Both the position numbers and the translations under genes were made by a program. This document shows, in pieces, positions 1-6,015 of a stretch of 8,288 bases of DNA. This stretch comes from CAZGTQ01 sp964528575 (GTDB lineage: Bacteria; Planctomycetota; UBA1135; GCA-002686595). The stretch is taken from contig CAZGTQ010000164.1 of the NCBI GenBank assembly GCA_964528575.1, positions 1 to 8,288 of the forward strand. Reading direction: 5' to 3'. Below the pieces are notes generated by a model. The model saw only the letters and a program-made list of their open reading frames with translations, made no database searches and was not told where the DNA came from. The stretch's first letter is position 1, and every line of letters begins with the position of its first letter.

Positions 1-1398
1 GACTTGCGCGGCGTCCGGCGCGCTCGCCGGCGCGGGCTGCGCACGCTCGAGGGCGCTCGCGGGCGCGGACGCGAGCGACGCGGACGGGCGCTCCGCGCTC
101 GCCGCGCGCGCGGGCGCCTCGGCGGCGCTCGTCTCGCCGGCGCGCGCGAGCTCGAGCTCGCCCGCGCGCTCGCGCCGGTCGGTCGGCGTCGCCGCGTCGC
201 TCGGCGCGAGGCGCACGGTGAACAGACGGTCGCCCTCGTGCAGCGCGACGGGCTCCGGCTGCGGGCGCACGTCGCGCAGGAGCCACATCAGGAGCAGGTG
301 CGCGAGCAACGAGACGAGGAAGCAGCGGTAGATGACCTCGAGCCGCTCCCAGCGCTTCGCGAGCCACGCGAGCAGCGCGAGCACGAGCAGCGCGGCGACC
401 GCGAGCAGCTCGAGCAGCCCGATCGGCCGGCCGGGTCGCGCGAACAGCTCGATCGAGCGCGCGCGGTAGAGATCGGAGCCGCCCGCGGCGTCCTCGACCG
501 CGAAGAGGAGCCGGAAGCCGTCGGGCGAGGGAGCGGGCCCGCGCTCCGCCGCCGCGGTGTTCACGCCGGCGAGCGGCTCGGCCGGCAACCACTCGCCGCG
601 GTCCTGGACGCTGCGGTAGAGGTCGAAATCGCCGCCGCGATCCGACGCGAACAGCAGCGTGCGCCCGTCGGCGGTGAACGCCGGCTCGCGCTCGTCGAAG
701 CGCGTGTTGAGCGGCCCGAGCGGGACGACGCGCCACGCTCCGTCCGCCGCGCCGGCCTGGGGCGCCGCGAGGAACAGGTCGTAGCCGCGGCGGCCGCCGC
801 CCGCGGCGCGGTTCGACGCGAACGCGAGCGCCTCGCCGCCGGCGAGCGGCGCGGGCTCCGTGTCGTCGACGCGCGTGTTGACGCCGCCGCCGAGCGCCTC
901 GGGCGCGCCGAACGTCCCCGCGGAGTACGGCGCGCGCCAGATGTCGAGCCCGCCGGCCGTCCCGGGACGGTTCGTCGCGAAGTACAGCGCGTCGCTCCCG
1001 AACGCCGGCGCGACCTCGTCCGCGTCGGTGTTGAGCGCTGCGAGCGGCTCCGCGTCCCGCGGCTCGCCGTCCTCGAGCCGCGCGATCCACAAGTCGGCGT
1101 TGAAGCCCGGCCGGCCGACCTCGAACACCATCCAGCCGCCGTCGGGCGCGATCGCCGGCCGGGCCTCGCGCGCGCTCGTGTTGATCTCGGGGGGCAGCGC
1201 GCGCGGCTCGTCCCACAGCGCGAACCGCACGCGCTCCTGCTCGAGCGTCTCGTAGCGCCGGTCGCCGTCGGTGAACGTCACCTCGTGCCCGAGGTAGGGG
1301 CGGTAGCGCAGCCACGCGAGCGCGAAGCCCGCCCCGAGCAGCGCGAGCGCGATGACGGCGTTCTTGCCCCAGCTCGACACGGCGGCACGGTGCGACAT
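1..1398 (-). CDS. Membrane-anchored PD40 beta-propeller protein with TonB/TolA-like helix (3' end outside window)
   Basis: The frame is open from an ATG at 1398 to the window edge, giving 466 residues with the C-terminus missing. Residues 12-30 form a membrane helix. Residues 71-314 hold five PD40-type repeats, starting near 71, 122, 173, 230 and 279. Each follows the pattern NT-x4-E-x2-PA, then DG, then (L/M)-x-F-(A/E), then D-L/I-(W/Y/F), as in the TolB and OmpA-associated propeller families. Two further helices follow (about 326-346 and 359-375), joined by a basic loop (K348, R349, R352). The tail from about 378 is Pro/Ala/Ser-rich. Predicted topology is N-in, propeller in the periplasm, short cytoplasmic loop, tail back in the periplasm. 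The last helix has S363-x3-H367, the spacing essential in TonB and TolA. The start lies 13 bases after the ExbD-family stop; a GGGGAG sits 17 bases upstream, rather far, so coupled translation is likely. The inferred role is an energy transducer for the neighbouring ExbB/ExbD. Presence of a propeller is confident; the transducer role is inference. Confidence 0.88.
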   Translation of the reverse strand, partial: MSHRAAVSSWGKNAVIALALLGAGFALAWLRYRPYLGHEVTFTDGDRRYETLEQERVRFALWDEPRALPPEINTSAREARPAIAPDGGWMVFEVGRPGFNADLWIARLEDGEPRDAEPLAALNTDADEVAPAFGSDALYFATNRPGTAGGLDIWRAPYSAGTFGAPEALGGGVNTRVDDTEPAPLAGGEALAFASNRAAGGGRRGYDLFLAAPQAGAADGAWRVVPLGPLNTRFDEREPAFTADGRTLLFASDRGGDFDLYRSVQDRGEWLPAEPLAGVNTAAAERGPAPSPDGFRLLFAVEDAAGGSDLYRARSIELFARPGRPIGLLELLAVAALLVLALLAWLAKRWERLEVIYRCFLVSLLAHLLLMWLLRDVRPQPEPVALHEGDRLFTVRLAPSDAATPTDRRERAGELELARAGETSAAEAPARAASAERPSASLASAPASALERAQPAPASAPDAAQV

Positions 1399-1411
1399 GG
1401 CGGCGCGGCGC

Positions 1412-1825
1412 TCAGCTCCCCTCGAGCGTGCCGACCGCGAGGCTGACGAAGCCGGCGACGCCGCACGCATCCATCACGCCGACGATGTGCTGGTGGTGCG
1501 CCTCGCGGTCGCCACGGATCGTCACGGGCGTCTCGGGATCGATGCGCGCGAGGCGCTTCAGCTCGGCGACGAATGCGCCCCGTTCCCACGTCTCGCCGCG
1601 CAAGACGATCGCGCCGTCGCGACGCACGTTGATCACGATCTCGTCGAGCTGCTGCTCGGCCGCGCTGCCCGACTCGGACTCGGGGAGCTCGAGGTCGATC
1701 TCGCGCTCGGGGTCGAGGAACGTCGTCGCGACCATGAAGAAGATCAGCAGCAGGAAGACGACGTCGATCATCGGCGTCAGGTTGAGCACGAGCTCGTCCG
1801 CGCCGTCGTCCTGGGGAATGTTCAC
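1412..1825 (-). CDS. ExbD/TolR family biopolymer transport protein
   Basis: This is a 137-residue protein, the usual length for ExbD/TolR. A short cytoplasmic N-terminus leads into one membrane helix (about 18-36) with the family signature LTPMIDVVFLLLIFFMV. D21 matches the membrane Asp essential in E. coli ExbD (Asp25) and TolR (Asp23), which carries protons through the ExbB/TolQ pore. Residues 45-137 form the periplasmic domain, including ITV-like strands and the ..VTIRGD.. segment common in ExbD. The GTG start is chosen because GGAGGG lies 8 bases upstream (1834-1839), the homology begins at once, and it overlaps the upstream TGA as GTGA. The frame stays open further upstream to 2398, but that part is an Arg-rich shadow of the ExbB gene. 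Whether the complex acts as Exb or Tol cannot be decided from this subunit, so no symbol is given. Confidence 0.95.
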   Translation of the reverse strand: MNIPQDDGADELVLNLTPMIDVVFLLLIFFMVATTFLDPEREIDLELPESESGSAAEQQLDEIVINVRRDGAIVLRGETWERGAFVAELKRLARIDPETPVTIRGDREAHHQHIVGVMDACGVAGFVSLAVGTLEGS

Positions 1826-2520
1826 GCCGCGCGCCCTCCGGCCCGCGCTCCGTCGATCACGTCCGAGAGCTCGACGTACACGTCCTCTGCGAGCTGCACG
1901 AACCGGTCGATGCGGCTCTTGAACCAGTAGTACGCCGCCTGCGTCGGAATCGCGACGGCGAGGCCCGCGGCGGTCGTGATCAGCGCCTGCGAGATGCCCG
2001 ACGCGAGCAGCTCGGGCTTGCCGAGCCCGTCCTGCAGCGCGATGCTCGAGAACGCCTCGATCATGCCCCACACGGTGCCGAGCAGGCCGAGCAGGGGAGC
2101 GATCATCGCGACGACGACGAGCGGGCGCAGGTTCGAGTTCAAGCGCTTCACCTCGCGGCCGCCGGCGTCCTCGACCGCCTTTTCGATCTCGAGCACCGGC
2201 CGGTCGACGCGCGCGAGCCCCGCGCCGATGACGCGCGCGAGCGCCGCGCTGCGGCCGCGGCACAGCTCGAGCGCGCCGTCCGGCCCGCCCTCGCGCGCGG
2301 CCGCGACGATCGAGCGGCCGAGGCGTCCGGTGCCGAGCGAGCCGGAGCGCATCCGCAGGGAGCGCTCGACGACGTACGCGAGCGAGACGATCGAGCACAG
2401 CCCGATGGGGACCATGAGCGGGCCGCCGTCGACGAGCATGTCGAGCAGCGACTGGAGCGTGGTGCCCGCATCGGGAGGCGCGGCGGACGCATTGGGTTCG
2501 ATCGGGTTCGATGCGATCAT
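1822..2520 (-). CDS. MotA/TolQ/ExbB proton channel family protein
   Basis: This 232-residue inner-membrane protein is the pore-forming partner of the ExbD/TolR subunit. After a 27-residue Ala/Pro-rich N-terminus comes helix 1 (about 34-52, GGPLMVPIGLCSIVSLAYVVER, typical of TolQ/ExbB starts). A cytoplasmic loop (53-130) follows, then helix 2 (about 132-154, with PLLGLLGTVWGMIEAF) and helix 3 (about 176-198, with ALITTAAGLAVAIPTQ). T149 and T183 fall where the conserved pore-lining threonines of ExbB (Thr148 and Thr181 in E. coli) occur. The family couples proton flow to force on a periplasmic transducer. ATG 2520 is the first start in frame ahead of helix 1. No clear Shine-Dalgarno precedes it, so it may depend on upstream translation. 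Its TGA overlaps the ExbD-family GTG. Family assignment is firm; TolQ versus ExbB is not resolvable here. Confidence 0.95.
   Translation of the reverse strand: MIASNPIEPNASAAPPDAGTTLQSLLDMLVDGGPLMVPIGLCSIVSLAYVVERSLRMRSGSLGTGRLGRSIVAAAREGGPDGALELCRGRSAALARVIGAGLARVDRPVLEIEKAVEDAGGREVKRLNSNLRPLVVVAMIAPLLGLLGTVWGMIEAFSSIALQDGLGKPELLASGISQALITTAAGLAVAIPTQAAYYWFKSRIDRFVQLAEDVYVELSDVIDGARAGGRAA
1834..1839 (-). promoter_or_regulatory. Shine-Dalgarno for the ExbD/TolR gene
   Basis: GGAGGG on the minus strand lies 8 bases before the GTG at 1825, inside the end of the ExbB-family gene. It is the best Shine-Dalgarno match in the left block and decides the GTG start of the ExbD-family gene. Confidence 0.7.
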
Positions 2521-2600
2521 CGTCGGTTCGGCGCGGCGGGCCGCGTCCGCTCGTTCGTGTCCTGCGAATGGCTTGTGAAAGAACGCCGGCGCCGCGTCAC
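2517..2600 (-). CDS. Possible 27-codon leader peptide overlapping the ExbB start
   Basis: In the 121-base gap between the TPR gene and the ExbB-family gene, a GTG at 2600 opens a 27-residue frame. It begins VTRRRRSF and is basic throughout. GGGGAAG lies 9 bases upstream (2610-2616). Its TGA (2517-2519) overlaps the ExbB-family ATG (2518-2520) as ATGA. The ExbB-family gene has no evident ribosome site of its own, so translation of this frame could deliver ribosomes to it. The frame is part of a long Arg-rich shadow frame of the TPR gene, so it could be chance. No similarity to a known peptide is recognised. Confidence 0.2.
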   Translation of the reverse strand: MTRRRRSFTSHSQDTNERTRPAAPNRR

Positions 2601-2641
2601 GGCAGGTCGCTTCCCCAATGCGAGCCGTCCATCCAACCGGC

Positions 2642-5600
2642 TCACAGCGATTCCATCTCGCGCAACCTGTCGCGGGCGGCGCCGGCGAGCTCCGATTCGG
2701 GATACTTCGCCAAGATTTCCCGGTACTGGTCGGCGGCTTTCTGCGGGTCGCCGAGCGTTTCGAGACAACGGCCGGCGAGCCAGTGGGCTTCGGACACCTC
2801 GGCCGCGTGCGCGTAGAGCAACGCCACCTTCAAGAACTCGGACAGCGCATCCTCGGTGCGGCCCGCCGCGACGTGCAGGCGGCCGATCTCGAGGCGCGCG
2901 CGCGCAGCGAGCACGCCCTTGTCGCGCGCGACGACGCGGTCGAACGCCTGGCGCGCGGCGCGCGCGTTGCCCTGGTTCGCGAGCGCGCGCCCGCGCCACA
3001 GGTCGGCTTCCACACCGTTCTCGAACGTCGGATGAGCGCGCGCGAGCTCGGCGAGCGCCGCTTCGCTCTCCTTCCAGCGCGCGAGCTGCCCGAGCGCGAG
3101 CCCGAGCCGGAAGAGCGCCTTCGGCATCACTTCGTGGTCGGGCGCTTCGTCGCGCAGGCGCGCGAGCGGCTCGACCGCTTCGGCCCAGCGGCCCTGGCGG
3201 AAGCGCGCCTCGCCGAGCAGGAACAGCCCTTCGCCGAACACGTCGCTGTCCGCGTGGGCCTCGACGAGCCGCGCGAACGTCGCCTCGGCCGCGGCCGCGT
3301 CGCCCGCGCGCAGTTGCGCGAAACCCTGCTTGTACAGCGCGTCGTCTGCGACCGCGCTCTCCTTGGCCGCGGCGGCCGCCGCGTAGCACTGCACCGCGCG
3401 CGCGTCGTCGCCGCGCTCGTAGAACGCCTCGCCGACGAAGACCGCCGCCTCGGCGACGCGCGCGTCGTCGGGCGCCGCGGCGCGCGCTTGCGCGAGTCGC
3501 TGCGCCGCCTCCTCGAGCGCGTCGCGCTCGAGCGCGGTCCACGTCCGCTCGACGAGCACGCCGAGCGCGACCGCGCCGTCGCGCGCGCGCTCCTCGAGCT
3601 CGGCGAGCAGCGCGTCGGCGTCCGCCGCGCGGTCCGCCTCGCGCAGTCCGGCCGCGACCACGCGAACCGCCTCGAACAGCCGCGCGTCGTCCTCGGTGCG
3701 CTGCGCGAGCCGGCGCCACGCCGCGGCCGCCGCGTCGACGTCGCCCGCGGCGCGCGCGGACCAGATCGAGAGCTCGACCGCCGCGGTGGCGAGCTCCGCG
3801 TCCTGCGCGTCGCGCTCGACGAGCGCGAGCAGCGCGAGCGCGTCCGCGTGGCGCCCCGCGCCGTAGCGGCACCACGCGAGCCCGTAGCGCGCGGCCGGCG
3901 CGAGCGCGCCCTCGGGGAAGCGCTGGAGCTGCTCCTCGTAGCGCCGCGCCGCGACGTCGGTGCGTCCGGCGCGCGCGTGCTTCTCCGCGAGCTCGTACAG
4001 CGCCTCCTGGGCGAACGGGCTGTCGGCGTGGCGCGCGAGCAGGCGCTCGAGCCGCTCCGTGCCCTCCTCGAGCCGGCCGAGCAGGAGCAACGCCTCGGGC
4101 ACGTTCGCATCCTCGGGGTGCAGCTCGAGAAAGCGGCGCCACTCTGCGGCCGCGCCGCCGGCGTCGCCCGCGCCCGAGAGCGCGCGCGCGCGGGCGAAGC
4201 GCGCCTCGGCGGCCTCGGGCGCCGCGGGGAAGCGCTCGAGCAGCGTCGCGAACGCCTCGGCCGCGCGCGCGTCGTCGCCCGCGAGCAGCCGGCACCAGCC
4301 GATGCGCGCGAGCGCCCGCACGGCGACGTCCTTCTCGCCTGGCGCGTCGCCGGCGCCCGCGAGCGCCGCGGCGAACGCGGCCTCGGCCTCGGCGTGGCGG
4401 TCCCGCGCCAGCAGCGCCTCGCCCAGCGCGAGGCGCGTGCGCAGCGCGTAGTCGCTCTCGGGGAAGCGCTCCAGGAGCGCGCGCGCGAGCCGCTCGGCCT
4501 CGGTCGCGCGCCCGTCGTTCAGGCTCGCGATCGCGGCGGCGTGCAGCGCGTAGTCCGAGCGCGAGCGCTCGTACTCGGCGGTCGCGTCCGCGTGCCGGCC
4601 GAGCTCGAACAAGAGGTCGCCGCGCAGCGTGCGCACGCGCGTCTCGAGCTCTTGCGCCGGCCGCGCCGCGAGCGCGCGCTCGCTCGTCGCGAGCGCGTCC
4701 TGGGGCGCGCCGCCCGCCGCTTGCGCGCGCGCGAGCCAGTAGAGCGTCTCCGCGCCCTCGCCCGCATCCTTGGAGCCCAGCGCCGCGGCGGCGCCGCGCG
4801 CGTCGCCGCCCTCGAGCAGCGCGATCCCGCGGTGCAGCGCGGCCTCGGCGCGAAACGCGCTCTGGGGGAAGCGCTCGAGCAGCTCGGCGAACGCGCGCGC
4901 GGCGCCTGCGTGATCGCCGAGCGCGGCGCGCGCGAAGCCGGCGCCGCGCAGCGCGGCGTCGTGGAACGGGCCGCCGTCGACGGCGTCGTACGCGGCGAGC
5001 GCGCGGGCGTGTTGGCCGGCCTCGAGGAGCGCTTCGCCGAGCACGAAGCGGACCTCGCTCGCGAGCTCGTGGCCGGCGTGGCGCGCGAGGAAGCGCTCGG
5101 CGCGCTCGGCGGCGCGGTCGTGCTCGCCGCGGCGCAGCGCGCACCACGTGCGGCCGTAGCTCGCGAGCGGCGCGTACTCGCTCGAGGCCTCGGCGTGCTC
5201 CTCGACCTGCGCGTACGCCGTTTCGGCCGCCTCGAAGTCGCCGGCGCGGAACGCGGCTTCGCCGGCGAAGAACGTCGCCGGCACGCGCAGGTACGCGGCG
5301 CGCGATTCGTTGCCGGTCGCGTTGGCGTGCTCGTCGAGGCAGCGCGCGAACGCCTTGCGCGCCTCGTCGAAGCGCTCCTCGGCGAGCTCGCACTGGCCGA
5401 GACGGAAGAGCACCTCGGCGGCGAGCTCGAAGTCGCGCTCGCGCGCGAGGCGCACGAGGTGCGTGCGCGCGTCGGCGGTGCGGCCGAGCTCGAACAGCGC
5501 CGTCGCGAGGCGGTAACGCGCGAGCGCGACCTTGGCGTGGCGCGGGTGCTCGGCGAGGAAGCGCTCGCCCTCCTTCACCGCGAGCTCGAACAGGCCCTGC

Positions 5601-5764
5601 TCGCACAGGCCGACGAGGAAGCGGTACTGCTCGTCGCCTGCGTCGCGCGCGAGGCCGACGGCTACGAACGCAGCGCCGGCCGGCGCGGCGGCGGCGGCGT
5701 GGACGGGCGTGGCGGGAGCGCTGGCGACGAGCAGCGTCGCGACGAGCAGCGTCGTGCGGAGCAT
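2642..5764 (-). CDS. Large exported TPR-repeat protein
   Basis: This protein has 1040 residues. Residues 1-23 look like a Sec signal peptide: R3, a Leu/Val/Ala core, and V21-H22-A23 before a likely cleavage site. The rest, from about 45 to 1040, is a chain of TPR-like helical pairs. Recurrent elements are LxxGxxxxxxG, then AxxxFxxLLxRFP or LAxHP, at roughly 35-residue spacing; clear examples lie near 235-265, 280-315, 440-470, 485-520, 590-625, 845-875 and 990-1025. The last repeat (LGDPQKAADQYREILAKYPES) closely matches the TPRs of the CpoB/YbgF and BamD families. No enzyme domain is visible. Such proteins act as periplasmic scaffolds; CpoB is encoded with Tol-Pal in enterobacteria. Placement ahead of ExbB/ExbD suggests a partner of that complex, which is inference. 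GAAGG at 5772-5776, 7 bases upstream, supports the ATG. The family is clear; the exact role is unknown. Confidence 0.9.
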   Translation of the reverse strand: MLRTTLLVATLLVASAPATPVHAAAAAPAGAAFVAVGLARDAGDEQYRFLVGLCEQGLFELAVKEGERFLAEHPRHAKVALARYRLATALFELGRTADARTHLVRLARERDFELAAEVLFRLGQCELAEERFDEARKAFARCLDEHANATGNESRAAYLRVPATFFAGEAAFRAGDFEAAETAYAQVEEHAEASSEYAPLASYGRTWCALRRGEHDRAAERAERFLARHAGHELASEVRFVLGEALLEAGQHARALAAYDAVDGGPFHDAALRGAGFARAALGDHAGAARAFAELLERFPQSAFRAEAALHRGIALLEGGDARGAAAALGSKDAGEGAETLYWLARAQAAGGAPQDALATSERALAARPAQELETRVRTLRGDLLFELGRHADATAEYERSRSDYALHAAAIASLNDGRATEAERLARALLERFPESDYALRTRLALGEALLARDRHAEAEAAFAAALAGAGDAPGEKDVAVRALARIGWCRLLAGDDARAAEAFATLLERFPAAPEAAEARFARARALSGAGDAGGAAAEWRRFLELHPEDANVPEALLLLGRLEEGTERLERLLARHADSPFAQEALYELAEKHARAGRTDVAARRYEEQLQRFPEGALAPAARYGLAWCRYGAGRHADALALLALVERDAQDAELATAAVELSIWSARAAGDVDAAAAAWRRLAQRTEDDARLFEAVRVVAAGLREADRAADADALLAELEERARDGAVALGVLVERTWTALERDALEEAAQRLAQARAAAPDDARVAEAAVFVGEAFYERGDDARAVQCYAAAAAAKESAVADDALYKQGFAQLRAGDAAAAEATFARLVEAHADSDVFGEGLFLLGEARFRQGRWAEAVEPLARLRDEAPDHEVMPKALFRLGLALGQLARWKESEAALAELARAHPTFENGVEADLWRGRALANQGNARAARQAFDRVVARDKGVLAARARLEIGRLHVAAGRTEDALSEFLKVALLYAHAAEVSEAHWLAGRCLETLGDPQKAADQYREILAKYPESELAGAARDRLREMESL

Positions 5765-6015
5765 GGCGCGACCTTCGAGGGGCAGCGGGCGGATGGAGAC
5801 ACGCGCGTCGCGGAGCGCCGCGCGCGAGCAGGTTTCGTCGGTCGTGCGGAGGAAAGAGCGTGGCTCGAGCGGAGCGATCGTACGCGTGGCCGGCGCGGAG
5901 CGCGAGCCGCTCGACGTCTGAGCTGCGCTCGAATCGTGTCAGGGATGCGCGCGGCCGACGGTGGGCGAGCGGCCTGCGCGCGTGCCGCGCAGGCCCCTCG
6001 CCCGACGCTCGAGGC
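5765..6015. other. Intergenic region, likely end of one transcript and start of the next
   Basis: This gap of 251 bases holds the hairpin at 5963-6003 and then about 200 bases with no credible gene. It is the largest gap in the window and the most likely place for the promoter of the TPR-ExbB-ExbD-propeller block. One -10-like hexamer, TACGAT, lies at 5877-5882 on the minus strand (4 of 6 with TATAAT), but no matching -35 element is visible at 16-18 bases, so no promoter is called. GAAGG at 5772-5776 is the ribosome site of the TPR gene. Confidence 0.5.
5963..6003 (-). terminator. Strong GC-rich hairpin after the 610-residue gene
   Basis: GGGCGAG (5963-5969) and GGCCTGCGCG (5971-5980) pair exactly with CGCGCAGGCC (5986-5995) and CTCGCCC (5997-6003). 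This gives 17 pairs interrupted by one C-C mismatch, with a five-base loop at 5981-5985. On the minus strand the hairpin begins 12 bases after the TGA at 6016-6018. No T-run follows, so it is not a classic intrinsic terminator; it could stop transcription without one, as proposed for GC-rich bacteria, or protect the 3' end of the mRNA. Confidence 0.6.

Noticed and set aside
4..1446. A 480-codon open frame on the plus strand
   Set aside because: It is antisense to the propeller gene, whose five PD40 repeats and membrane helices are clear. The plus-strand product is Arg/Glu-rich noise.
1352..1930. A 192-codon plus-strand frame with an acidic Gln/Asp/Glu stretch
   Set aside because: It is antisense to the ExbD-family gene and ends in the ExbB-family gene; the acidic stretch is the reverse of the ExbD membrane helix codons.
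1826..2398. N-terminal extension of the ExbD frame up to 2398
   Set aside because: The extra residues are an Arg-rich shifted reading of the ExbB gene. The GTG at 1825 with GGAGGG 8 bases upstream gives a normal-length ExbD.
2577..2598. Small hairpin near GACGCGGCGCCGGCGTTC followed by TTTC between the TPR and ExbB genes
   Set aside because: The stem has only about five pairs around a self-complementary core and no real T-run, so it is too weak to call a terminator.
2517..5606. A 1029-codon Arg-rich frame on the minus strand
   Set aside because: It is a shifted frame of the TPR gene, made mostly of Arg and Ala, with no domain. Only its last 27 codons, past the TPR stop, are kept as a low-confidence leader.
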